64,000 nt of DNA from Daldinia sp. FL1419 (Eukaryota > Ascomycota > Sordariomycetes > Xylariales > Hypoxylaceae), in contig MU623389.1 in assembly GCA_025201765.1 (NCBI GenBank), positions 160,411-224,410 on the forward strand, in the 5' to 3' direction. How positions within the stretch are numbered: the first letter of the stretch is position 1; the number at the start of each line of letters is the position of its first letter. The notes below the pieces were generated by a model. The model was not told the origin of the DNA. It saw only the letters and a list, made by a program, of their open reading frames with translations, and searched no databases. Shown in pieces: positions 26,754-39,200 of this stretch. Position numbers and translations under genes: made by a program.

Positions 26754-28149
26754 GTTTACAAATTTCAACACCTCAAGCGCTGCGGGTTTTGCGACCTATT
26801 TCTTCGAATTGGGCTCTTCGAGAAGCTTAAAAATTATTGTTTGGAGCTTCGATTCCATAAATGGTCAGCTAAGATAGGTAGGTAGGTACGCAGTTAGTAA
26901 TTCCAAGGCCGGCCAGTTCCGGGGTCTTGGCGCTTGTATGTACAATACGGATCAGGTACCTAGGTACCTATAGCACGGAGTAGACAAGGTCCAGTGCTAT
27001 AAAACGCCGCCTGTGAGGTAGCTCCAGCCACATGGATATGTACCTATCGCATAGGGGACAGGCCTATACATAATACCTGAGATTGATATCCTCAGGGTGT
27101 TCTAGGGACCGAAGTACGCGTCGTACAAACCTAATAGGGGCGGTCTACATACTTCCTATATCGAAGCACCATCGCTCTGTACTTCGCTATTGTGGAATAA
27201 GCAATGTAATGTTCCTTAGCCTTTGTGATCGCAACTCGATTCTAAAGCCGGATTGGCTGGCAACCTACGTCAACCTCCTTATTCAACAAGGATCTTAAGA
27301 CTAGAGCACGCATTGCCATGCCATGGCTTGGAATGGAGGGGGAATCGCAACGGCAAATTGCATTCCGTTGTCATCATCTATTAATATAACTACAAGCGCC
27401 AGTTCGTAGAGTTTCACTGCAAAGGTTTCTCTGCAAGGAGGAAGGGTGAAGAAAAAGATCACTTATCCTCGAGTCTTCTCTTCGTTACTCTCCCTTTCTT
27501 GCCGAGAAAACCGATACCGTCAACTCATTTCCATTACGCACGGTTCCATACGGGGTTACAAAGCCCTTCGAAAAAACAAAACAAAACATCCATCAATCAT
27601 TAATACCTTTTCTTCAAAGGTCAAGAGCGAGAAGTGAACGGTAACGTAAAATGCCCAATGCAAGAGATCGAAAATCTTCTCCTTTTTCGCAAATGCCGTC
27701 AAAATGCCCGCCCGCCGAACCGATACCGTTTCCTGTACACTCCTTACACTACCCTCACCACTGAATATTAGCGACACTCCGCCGAAAACGAAAACAAAGC
27801 GGCGGATACAGCTCCGTCTATCCGTTATTAATGCCTCCATACGCCGTAAGAAAAATCCCGTCTTCATAGGGAGGAAGCGATGAAAAAGAACGCCGGCAAA
27901 ATCATGAGCTGACAAAAGTCCGGCTGGCACCGAAATGCCAGGAAGCCTTATATGAACGCCAGTAGTATGCTAACGCAAGCGAACAACTCAACATGGTTCT
28001 CCAAAAGACTCGCAACCGCGGTCCTGGGACTCCCATAAACAAGAATAGGGGCTCGATGAATGATACATGCTGGTCCCGGTAACCGTCCCAAGCGCGACTC
28101 TAGGTTGCATAACAAGTTGAATCCGTATGAATCGAAAAATCCATATGCA
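26754..28149. other. Intergenic region between SCO1 and the coiled-coil gene
   Basis: No gene seen. This holds the SCO1 promoter and the 3' UTR of the next gene. A 124-codon minus-strand frame at 27556-27930 has no recognisable features. Confidence 0.55.
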
Positions 28150-30518
28150 TTAAGGTCGGCTGACTTGACTCTGGCTCGCGCTAGTACGGCTGCGCTCTTC
28201 CTCTTCCTCAAGCACGTCGCTTAGGCGTGTAGGGTGATGATGACGCGGAGCAGTGCCTGTGCCAATGTCATCCCAAGGCGCTGAGTATCCAGCACCGCTG
28301 TAATCAGGGGCTGCCGAGTACTGCGGTTGTTGCTGTTGCTGTTGCTGTTGAGTACCCGAGCCTGTCGGCTGATAGACGGCCGGCTGAGTAGCTGGGGTCT
28401 CGAACTCTTCTGCTGCAACGTCAGAACCATGTGAAGCATGGGCATGGGTTGAATTGGTAGGTGCAGAAGGATTATGCTCTCGCGTGTCTCGGACGGGGTT
28501 TCTCGCAGCGCCATTGGTAATACCATTGATGTACTGACCTTCGCTGTAGGTTCCCTCGGAACCATAGCTTTGCTGGTGCTGAACAGACGAGGGTGTCTGG
28601 TAAGCGGGATTGTTATCACGCGAAGCCGGGTTTGATTTAACCGCGGGTACTTGGCTATATTGGGGCCGATTAGTATCGGGTGATGCGTGTGACTGATTAT
28701 AGTCCGCCGGCTCGGTCTGGTTGTAAGAGCGAGGATCTCGCTGGGAGTGGCCACGACCCACACCTTGCGTCATCGGAACCACCTGAACACCACCAACGAT
28801 GGTGGGCTGGCCAAGCTGTAGAGACATGGTACGATCACGCTCCTCTTGCTCCCGTCGTCCAAGTTCCTCCCACGCGCGCCTCGCTTCCTCTTTAGAAATG
28901 GTCAATTCTTTGCGCAGCTCCTGTATTTGCTTCTGCATTTTGGAGGTGCCTTGCTCGCGCTCGACGGCCTCGCGGATCGCATCGGCCCTACTTCTGCGCT
29001 CCTCTTCAAGAGCCGCCTCGAGCATACCAGTGACCTCTTGAGAACGCTCTATCTCGGCGCGAGTCTCGAAGAACCAGCGTTGGAACTTGCGTTCGGAGGA
29101 AGCTCGCAGGCGTTGCAGCTCGACCACAGCGTGGAATAGATTGGCACCCGCGGAAGACAAATCCGTCACTTGCCGTGATAACTGCTGAGAAATAGGGTCC
29201 TGGCTAATCTCTTGCGCACTCTGCTCCAGTCGACGGATCCAAAAGCTGGTGAGGCCTTCCCAATGAGCTGACAGGGTTTCCCAACGCTCGAATGCATGAG
29301 GAAACGAGTTCCTACCTCGCCCAAGAGCTGTCGATGTCTCGCCTAGCTGGGGGGGTGGTTGTTGGGCCTGGGGTTGGGTTCCAGAAGGGCCAGCGACTCC
29401 AGGGCCGGAGGTGGCACCGGGAATTCCTTGCGTACCGGAAGCGGTCCGCCCATGTCGTGCCGACTGCGACTGCTGGGCTTGGGTGGTCGTAGGAACTCGC
29501 GATAACCCCGCTTGACGGGCACTGTTATCTGCGGTCGTGCGACCAGGCGCGGTTTGCTGCGCCGGTCGTCGGGAAGTAGTGGGATCAATGCTAGCAGGGA
29601 CGGTACCAGCTCCATATGTACCAGCGCCAGCAGCGGCGGCAGCTCGGCGCTCCGCCTCTTTTCGCTCTGCCTCTCTCAATTTCGTTTCTTCTAGCAGACG
29701 CGCCTCGTTTTCAGCATGTTCTTTCTCTAGTTGTTCTCTCTCTTGCTCCGCGCGTTGTCGTTCGCGTTCACGCGCAGCCTCTCGTGCAGCCCTTTCCTGC
29801 ATAATTACCCTAGGGCCTCTAATCCCGGAAGGGGAGCCGACGGCTGCCCGCGCGGTAGTGGGTCGCGCCGGCGAAGCGCCATTGCCATTGGAGGTTGCAG
29901 GACCTCTACCTCCCATGAGGTCGGCCATTGGGGAATATAACTCGACTAAATCTTCTGATATCTCTTTAGGGCCACGTAACGTTTGCTCAAGAGCGTACAA
30001 GATGGCACTATGGGTTTGCTTCGAGATGCGAAGAGTCGGATGGGGCTCAGGTCTATTTGGGTCCGGAACAGGCCGACTTGTCTCGGAATGCGACCCGGGA
30101 GGGTTATTTGAGGTCGCCTCGGAATCGTTACTTAAATTTCCTTGAGAAAGCTGTCGTCTAGGTTGTCTTGGACGTTCTCCCCGAGATTGTCGATCAGTAC
30201 CCGTAAGGACGTATCGTCCTTGAGGTCCGAGAGTAACAGTAACGCGATTCACCGGTTGTTGAATAACAGGAGCGTCTGGCTGAGAAACCGGTGAAGCTGA
30301 GAAGCGCGGAGTCCTACGAAGTCGGTGAATGGATGAAGGTGTAGCTGTGGATCTTCGATCTGGCGTAGGATGTTGAGATAACTGCTGAGGAAGCCCGTGC
30401 TGCTGGCGCTGGTATGTTGGCGTAGAAAATTCGTAACGGTCGTGACGGTCGTAAACAAATGCGGTAGACTTTGGTTCCGTCAACTTCGCTGTCGGTTCCC
30501 CACCAGCGCGACCTGAAG
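28150..30518 (-). CDS. Large disordered/coiled-coil protein, unknown function (5' exon not found)
   Basis: An unbroken frame of about 790 codons that I do not recognise. N-terminal ~150 residues are Pro/Gln/Arg-rich and disordered. A block VTVTLGPQGRYVL, then THSAILYALEQTLRGP, looks folded. Two charged helical stretches follow: about residues 240-300 (repeated ERERQRAEQEREQLEKE pattern) and about 450-570 (many Glu/Arg/Gln heptads). The C-terminus is Gln/Ser/Tyr-rich with an eight-Gln run, ending in an acidic patch (LEEEEERSR). No in-frame ATG precedes the folded part. An in-frame stop at 30543-30541 and candidate acceptors at 30519 and 30513 imply a short unseen first exon. A TTG lies where a start might be expected (30531). 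The coding call is solid; the start is not. Confidence 0.75.
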
Positions 30519-32846
30519 CTAAGTTCGACAATGTGAGCGGTCACCACGATTGTGGTGAGACACACGTAAAAAAGAATACGTCGTAACTATACGCCGAAGC
30601 CGCAGGAAAACAAGCCGAAACCTTGGCCTCGACTTGAGCAGCGGAAATATTAGAGGTCGGCTGCAGTACTTGGGTTTATGTGCAGATGTATGTAGGTAAG
30701 TGATGTGTACGACCAAAGAACACAGCAGGGCTGGGGCTCAGTCGGAAAAGAAAATGAGGGAATGCAAATCATGCAGAATGGTACGGTAAGTATCTTTAGG
30801 TAGTCGGATATAGGAATTGGTACTTCCAGATCCAAGGGGAAATTGGTTATTGGAAAGGGATGGTAAGGTCTGGTGATGGAGGTTGTAAAGAGGGAGGCTG
30901 GGTGAATGTGAAAAATACAGATGGCTGGTACTTTTTGTGTTTGAGGATGGATATAATCGCGACGACCCGGTCAGCGGGTATGATGCGCGGACGATGCGCG
31001 CGGATACCGGTTTTTTTTCTCCTCCAACCGTGAAGACGGCGTACGGTTGGGAAAGATAAAAATAAAAATAAAAATAAAACTTGAGGTGGGACGTGATATA
31101 GTTGTAAATGTTGACTTCCATGTAAATGTTTTGGAAGTCGACATTTACAATTGTGTTGTTGTTTTTTCCTCTTTTGTGTCTTCTCAGCGCATCTCTTCCC
31201 AAACCAACTCCTAAAAACAACCTGATGCCCAAAATGCACACCACCTACGTTACCATGCGAAGCCAGCAGCGACAGCAGCGCCAGCGCCGCCCTACCGCTG
31301 GGATAACCACGGGCTTAACGAATAACAAACTTAGGTGATTTGACTGCTTGGATAATAAAAATGCATTTGTTATCGATGTTTTGTCGTATAGGATCGTTTA
31401 ATCTCTCCTTTTTTCTTTTCTTTTTTTTTTAATGTAAAGTAAAAAGGAAGAGAGCTGGCCAGGATTAAGAGACGCTCCTTCTGGAATCTGGAAACACAAC
31501 AGGAAAGACACGACACACAACTTGGAAAGTACGATTAAAAGATTGATTAACCTAACATGATACATTAAAGATGATTACCTCTCTTCTTTCCCTTTCCAAC
31601 TTCTATCTTCCGCACGGTCCACTTTCCCTTTTCCATTTTCTAATTTTCTAATTTTCCAGCTTTCCAACTGGTCTTGCATCATTCATTACCACCGTTGTAT
31701 CAAGAGACACATTAAAACAGTGACACGGAGATTAAATAACTATTCCCAATATCTTGCTTGTTTCAATAATTCACTTTCATCGTTGGCTTCATAATATCGT
31801 CTCGTTTGCAGTTCACCGTAAAGACCCAATATGTACAATATGTAATATCACACGCAGAATCCGAATCCACGGCGTATCCTGAGGATTACATGCATTTATT
31901 TACCTGATTTTGCATTTTGGTCGTTGAGATCCTACAGCGACGATTTTATATTGGACGAACTTTCTAGCAAATCCAATACTCGGCAAATGACTGGTCAGAA
32001 TTCGACTGCATTCAAATTCCCGTCTTGATGCGATAAGGCTATCGGAGTTTCCAAATCTCTCCAATGAACACCTTTGGAATGGGTCTTTCAGCTCGAGGAT
32101 TCCATCACGATGGGTGCAAAACTAGGGGGACGGCCATGACGCCTCCAGAAGAAAAATTTTTCTTATTCAGCTTTCATCGCACGGTGTACACTTCCAGGAA
32201 GATCACAAAGATATGGAATACCCAAGAAACGGGAGAACGGCAGGAAAATCAAATTCGATGGGGGCTGGGATACCCAGGACAATTTGTGACATGAATATCA
32301 TCAAGATTTACTACGTAATGAGAAAAAGGGCAAGTTAAAAACCTCCAAAGTGTGTGTGTTGTGTGTTGGCAACTTGGTGACGAAACATTGCTGATTGGTG
32401 TCATGCAGGCACTGGAAAAAAGAGTGTTTACTCCGTCAAACGCTGACAGGCTCAGCAGGCTCAGGCTTCAGCAGGCTTGAGGGATCGTCCCAAAAATCTG
32501 GATGCACACCAACCCTTGTTCAGTATTTAAATTCCACCCCGTCCCCGTCCCCGTCCCCGCCAGGGATCTTTTGGGAATAATTTACCCTAGGTTTCTCCAT
32601 GTGTCTCGGTTGGTTCCTGAAGATCTAGAGACATTTAATAATAAATATCAGCGACAAGTAAACGCGAAGGGACCCTAGTATATTCAGTCCCGAACAGGAC
32701 AATCAAGCCAAATAGCCTCGGCTTCAAATGTATAGTCTGGTTTGTATTTGATCTAGCATCAAAGGGGGCGCCAACTCGGAGTACGGAAGTGTTCTCAAGT
32801 ACGTTGAGTCGCCATGCCATGGAATTGGAGCACTAACTATGCGCAA
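30519..32846. other. Intergenic region upstream of the coiled-coil gene
   Basis: Probably contains the missing first exon and leader of the minus-strand gene. An AAAAAT array (about 31058-31080) and an 18-bp-stem hairpin (31102-31150) stand out. No other gene seen. CCCCGT units repeat near 32536-32560. Confidence 0.5.
31102..31150. repeat. Hairpin, 18-bp arms, 13-nt loop
   Basis: The arms TTGTAAATGTTGACTTCC (31102-31119) and GGAAGTCGACATTTACAA (31133-31150) pair with one mismatch. It lies upstream of the coiled-coil gene. It is too small for a MITE with visible ends, and no target duplication is apparent. Confidence 0.85.
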
Positions 32847-33244
32847 TATCCCTCGAGGTGCGAGTGTAACACGGTGGGGCGGGCTAAAAATCTACTAGTA
32901 GTTTGATTGGTCCAAAAGCTCATATACAACGAAAATAGCCTCACCTAATACCATAAAAATCTATTCAACACAACAAAACACCTAATTCTAAGTTATAATA
33001 AATAATAATTAATTTTAATAGATGCATATTTAATTGTATTTTGTTATAGTAACTTTTTTAGTTTATATTTTTAACGTTTTTTGTTGTAAAAGGTGTATTA
33101 TATTGATTTGTAAAACTAATGAATGCTGGTACTTATGGCACAGGCAAAATTAGGTGTAAAAGCATGTAGTTACATTTTACCAATTTCTGATTGGATATAA
33201 CTTTTAGTTCCCCCCACCGTGTTACACTCGCACCTCGAGGGATA
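32847..33244. mobile_element. MITE with 31-bp TIRs and TA flanks
   Basis: Inverted repeats at 32849-32879 and 33212-33242 match perfectly (termini TCCCTCGAGG). TA flanks both ends (32847-32848 and 33243-33244). The 394-bp element has a very AT-rich core and no open frame of note. TA flanking and short TIRs suggest a non-autonomous Tc1/mariner or pogo-type element. Its ends share no sequence with the MITE at 22538-23139. Confidence 0.88.
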
Positions 33245-34917
33245 CATAGCGCATAATTTAGTAAGAAGCCGACGCTGCAGTAATTACGAATGTACGGATC
33301 CGTATATCTCAACGTGTTGGTATAAAAGTGTTCTACCAGGTACCTAAGTGAAACTTGGAATAATTAGGTCGACGGCGGACTCGATGAGCTCATATCTAAA
33401 AAATTTTATAAGACATCCTTTGTCTTGAAAACCGTTAAAGAGTAGTATGGGACGAACCGTCTCTCTCCACCTAAAATTATAGGCCTAGGGAATTGACCAA
33501 TGAGGAGCTTTCGACTTCGATTCTATCATCTCTAAGCTCAAGCTCAGTACACCACAGCTTGACGCTTAAGCGTGGCAAAGAAGGCGGGGTAGCAATAAAG
33601 CTATTCTTTCAAGAAAGTCTTGAGCTGTTGAGCTGTCATGTCAGATGACTTCATCGACTTCATAGTTACCATCAATATATAAGAACTTGCCGATTTTGTT
33701 CATCGTAGGTCGACGCTAGCATCTGGTATGCCATCATCTAACCTACTAACTTCTCAAATCCGAGGCTTCCAGAACATCGCCTAGATACCCACCTAGTCGG
33801 TTCGGGGCCAAGACGCTTGTTTAGTGTCGAGATGACCACCAAGAAATGGCGTCGGGAGTATTTTCTCGCTTAGCGGGCGGTCAACCGTCTTTACGAGAGT
33901 GTGCGAATGCCGAGACGGCAAGCAGATAGGCAAGTCTTTCTTTTTGTATAATGCTTACTGCATACGGGCATACATCTATGTTGAGGGTAATACGAGGGTA
34001 TTAAGCAACTAAAAGGCCAATATAACCTTATGAACATACGAGTAGGATCGGCCGCGAGCTCGTTAGTCACTCGATGAGAACAACCCACATGGGAAAACTC
34101 GAAACATCGATGAATAAACCTGGGTAATCATCTCGAAACTAGATCCCCACCGGATTATAAACTTGTAACTATGGGGAATAGGAACCCTGAGTCGAAAGTT
34201 CTACCTACCTCTTTACACAGACACGCTTTAGGTACTTACATGCCTAATACGGCGGTGATAAGCAAACACACAGGATGCCGTGTAAGAGGTACCTATACTC
34301 TAAAAATAGCTAAGCAAGGTAGCCGTCGCATCCCGTGACCGAAAAGAAAGATCTAGACAATGCCGAGCGCGAGTTATGCTGAACCTCACGTCGTACGATG
34401 CTATCGTTTATACTGCGTGGATGTGTTGTCCGTACCCAAGTCCAGATAATCCTGGGTTAGGCACGCTATACTCGGTATGACTGTCCCTAAGATAGCCTTT
34501 CTTCGCATGCTACTACCCATTCTCGCGATCGGAATTCCGTAGATTAATTGTACGCAAGATGCCTAATGGGCTATCGGTGCGATTCCATGCACGATAAGTT
34601 GGCTCGGCTACGTACAGGAATTTCGACTACTTGCTCAATCTTTAGTAAATTTTTTTCTTTTTTTTCTTGAAATATTGGGCATCGTGTCACGTCAAATCAG
34701 CAACCCAGAGAATCATGCCATTGAACTTTAGAGGTAGATTTGTCTAATTACAATAGTATTAGTTTCTATATACGTCAGAGGTAGATGGTATCTTGAATTG
34801 CGGATCCCGGGCACGCGCCAACCCCTTCGTCTAAGCCATGGCAAGTTTTTCTTTCGTAGGTACATAAAGGTTAGGGGTAAATAGATATATGGAAAAAGGA
34901 CTAGGCGAACTAAGCGC
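33245..34917. other. Intergenic region downstream of the tyrosinase
   Basis: No gene seen. Includes the 3' UTR of the tyrosinase. Open frames here are short and featureless. Confidence 0.55.
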
Positions 34918-36201
34918 TTAGTAGTTGTAGCGGTAGCAGAAGTGGCCTTGCTGGGTGTTGATGATGTCGCGGACCTTGAGGTCGGGGCACTTGGAGCCGC
35001 AGATGTTGCCGATGTAGACCATGGTGTCCATGGTTAGGGGCGAGCAGTTGGTGCTGTCGGCGCAACCGCTGATGCTCGTGCGTCGCGACACGTCGTCAAT
35101 CTGCCACTTGCGGAACGCGTAGTCGATGAATAAGTGGTGCATGAAGAATGCCGGGTCACCAGGGGAAGCGATGGCGTCGGCCATTAAACCACCAACACCG
35201 TTGTGGCCTTGAGCGTGGAAGCTGTACGTATTGTTAGAATCGCCAGATTTTATAAAAATATCGGATGAATTATATTGGGGTCAAACTCACGTGAACTCGA
35301 CGCAACTGTGGAAGTCGGGGTACGAGGTACGGGACATGCAAGTATCCCAAGAGCTCTGGCCAGTCTGAGCGGTAACCTGCTCGTTGACGGCGCGCTGGAG
35401 ACAGTGAGGGTTGTTGGTAGCCATGCCGGGACCGAGACTGAGCTGGAGACCGGCGAATCGACCGTTGTTAATACAGACAGCAGCATTGTTCTGGGGGCCG
35501 GGCAGGCTCCCGAAGTACTGGCTGGTGAAGATGGTCGCCTGGGCGAACTTTCCAGCCCACTTCTTCTCGTCCCACCACGGCATGGCCCGGTTGAAGCCGC
35601 ACTCGTCGCGGAGGACCTGCTCGAAGGCCCACACGTAGTAACGGTGCCACAATAGGAACTTGTGCGTCTGCTGGGTCGTAGACTTGCTGTGGATGTTGGG
35701 GGAGTACGACTGGTGGAGACGTACGAAGTCCTCGAACCGGTTCTTCGCCGGGGCGAACTTGCCGGAAGCAGGCTTGTTAATCAAGCACTGGATGGCATCG
35801 ACGAATGCCTTCTTGTCCGAGGCGGAGTACTGGTCCCACTCGTAACGGACGGCCGGGTTGGCGCAGTCTTGCTCGGCAGCGGCAGTGCTCTCCTTGCTGC
35901 CACTGGCGGGACTTTCCTTGCTGCCCTTGGTGGTGCCGGTGCTGCTGGTAGTGCTAGCGGTGCTCATCTCTCCCTCGTCGGCGGAAAGGTCGAAAAAGTC
36001 TTCGAGAATCTCCTTAACCTTATGGGAGATCGGTAGCGCGGTGAAGTTAGTACCGAGGAGGTCGAGCTTGTTGATGGCATCCTCGATGGAAATGGAATGG
36101 ACCTGGCCGAAATGGTCCAGCGGCAGACCTTGGGTGTGTGAGATGGTAGGTAGCGAGGCGGCTGAGGCCGCGGATACGAAAAGAGCGACAGAGACCTTCA
36201 T
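34918..36201 (-). CDS. Secreted tyrosinase-family copper enzyme (two exons)
   Basis: Predicted type-3 copper phenol oxidase. Exons 36201-35291 and 35221-34918 (intron 69 nt) give 404 residues. Residues 1-16 form a signal peptide (ends ASAAS). A region of about 100 residues, with a Ser/Thr/Lys stretch at 80-108, precedes the catalytic domain, which begins near the Cys at 113. The CuA region holds H163, H171, H180 and H186 (THKFLLWHRYYVWAFEQ). The CuB region holds H306 and H310 (HAQGH, formed across the splice) and H332/H333 (FFMHHLFIDYAF). The H180-H186 gap is shorter than the usual eight-residue spacing, while H171-H180 has eight, so ligand assignment in CuA is uncertain. No C-terminal shielding domain follows. 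The role could be in pigment or phenol metabolism. No biosynthetic neighbours are present. Confidence 0.88.
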
Positions 36202-39200
36202 GGTTGCGAATAGTGATCGTATATATCTTTTATTAAGATATATGTACGATGACTATAAGAAATTGTAACGAGTGACAGACGATCGAGACCGTTAAGGAAG
36301 CAAGAAAAAGCCTAAGCCAAGCGGCCATTGAGGCGCCCTACCAGGTTATATATTCTCCTCGGCCGCTCGACCAACTGCGGGTCCATTTCATTGTCTTCTA
36401 GAGCAAGGCCTTTGTGGAGTTAGTTGCCGACTACTACGTAGTATGTCCATGTATGTAGGTATGTATGTATGTACAATGTTAATGCTGGGTATGGGATGAG
36501 AAAGCCTACATCGTACCCCGGTCCTATACAGGACGGGAATCGCCCGTGCGCGCTTCTATACCGACCCTTAGGTATTAAGCCATTTGCAGTCAGATGTGGT
36601 ACGTTTAGATGCCGGATTAGTGTGTAACTATTACTTCATCTACCTGGGTAGGTAATACGGCATCTCGTCGTTTGACCACGCGGTGCAAGATAGCGAGCGA
36701 GAGAGAGGGTCAGCCCAGGAGCTAGCTGACTGTGCTGTGCCAGTGTGCCAAAGAGTGTGCCAACATACGAGATTAACTATCGTTGTGGCGCAGACTAAGG
36801 GGATGCTAGCGGAGATTTCGCACAGAAAAACAGGGGGAAGTCTGATCCTAACTTGGATCGAATATCATAACCATACAAAGTAAGCTCGCCAGTACGAATT
36901 GGGGAGCTGACAGGCTGTCGACAATGTTGTTTAGCCCTACTCGTAGCCAATTAAAGAGTGTGCCTACCGAGAGGATGCAGGGCCGGGCTTCCTTAGCGGC
37001 TCCGCTGGCCACGATGGGACCCGGCTTCATCACATTTTGGATACGAGGGACTAGCCTTCTAGAGCTGGCGCGTGCAGGTTGGAGGGGTTTCCAACTCGGC
37101 TCGTATAGGGAAAAAGGAGATGTGCCGAGTGAGATCTATTCGACGGCATGTCTATAACATAGTTTACTGTTCTATAATATCAGACGAAGATGTTAGATAT
37201 CTGGATGATATGATGATATGATGCCACGATCTGAATATGCTATACCGTTGTACATAGTTGTTGTATTATCTAGAATGTCTCGAGTATATCCAACGGTTCT
37301 CAAAATAACGTGACTACCTGAAGCTGAAAATAGCTCAGGGGCTGACGTGGTAGTGCTTTTTCTTTTTTTCTGATACATAGATACCTTCCTGAAATTACCA
37401 CACCAGCGTTTAAGGTATCATGTATTGGATATTGGATTATTGGGAATTTTGGGTTGTATGCAACCCGAAAACCAAATACTATGTACCCCGTGGTTAGGGA
37501 CCTGGAAGCCAGGCAACCAATCAATCGTCTTCATATTCTCATGGGTTCATGTTAAAAGATCTTAACTGGGTTAGAATACCGTGCCCATATTTTAGAGCCA
37601 TGCTCGCGAAATCCAACGAGAGGACAAAATGCCCAAGGGAAAAAATAGAAGGAAAAAAATAATAATGAAATCGTCAAATGTATTTTTCATTGTGCATGAT
37701 GTGGGCTGATTTACAGATTTCACAGGTTCGTATGAACGGCAATTTCTTATTAAAACGGCTAGAAGGGCTAGAAGGGTTAGAAGGGTTAAGAAGGGTTAAG
37801 AATGGGGGGCGGTAAGTGGCCGTAAGCTGTTCGGGAATTCGACGGTGTTGAGTTTCGGCCCCTCCTATCCCTTATCTCCCATCTTTCCCTTGTGCTTACC
37901 TCCTCTGGGTTGGTTATAAGGTTATTAAGGTATACGATTGGTAATTAGTGATTAGTGCACCGCACCCAAAGAAAAACAAAATACTTACTCTCCTATTTAC
38001 CAAAAAAATTGTGTTGGTAGGTACCTACCTATGTAATACACCCAAGTAGATGAGATGAGAAGAATCAGGAAGCGTGGGGACCGCCAATGACGCGCATCGT
38101 ATTTTTGCGTAACAAAACACAAAATCCTTTCCCGTTTTATCAAAGTTCAATCGGGTAGTTCCAGTATACCCCTTATAATGAAGTACCAAAAGGAGTCTTT
38201 CCCACAATTTTCATCTTTTTTTTTAAATTTTTTTTTTTTAATCTTTGGGATACCTTTGCTGGTAAACTGGTAAGAGGTAATTAGATTTTCGTGGCGGTGC
38301 AATCGGATCGTCGGCGAATTAAATGTGCATTTTAAATGCCAATATTAAAGGGTGTTCGCATATGTATCCCTGTGGCTTTTAATGGATTTTATGGGCATTA
38401 TGGGTTCTATGGACTTTTCCAAGTGCCTTTTAGGGGATGGTCTTGCTGTATCTATGTATTCTTGGAAGCAATAAGGCTGGGGGTGAAAAGCTTGATCTAC
38501 ATACGTTCCTACTTATCCGGGGTACCGATAAAGGCTAGCGATATATCCATGCTTCCATACACATTGTGCAGTTGCACTTATACAGAATTATACAAGAGTT
38601 GTGTAAGGAAAAGGTGCAACGCGTAATGATTTAACCTAACCTACACTAGTGATAGCATTAGATAATGCACCAAAAACCATGTTGTCCATAATTTCTCATT
38701 AGGCTATCTCGGTCAAATGTTCATCACTCATTTTGATCTGTAAGTTCTACGACTTGTTGATTTGTCACATGAAACGATGGTCAAAATATGTTGCCTCACA
38801 CATCTCGTACCAATCTCCATATTTTGCTTTATTTAAGCCAATTCGGATCGTATCCGTCCGTTTCCCGAGAAAGAAAGAAGAAGGGGGAAAAAAGGAAAAA
38901 GAAAAGGAAAGAAAAGTAAAAAAAAGTAGAAAAAGGTTAAAAAAAAAAAAAAGTAAATGGATACCTCCTAGTCAGCCTCAAAAACTCCATCGAGCCCCTG
39001 TATATTCCCGACGCTTGTCTTGGAACAATAATTTTAGCAGCAGTGAAATTGCACCAAGCGAAGTCGACCAATATCGATCAATATCAATATCGGAATATTG
39101 ACATTCTGCAGATAGAAAACGCATCTAGCGATCACGGCCACCATCACAACCTCCGTGTTTCTACAACGTAAACTGGCAAATGTCGCTCTACGCTGGCCCT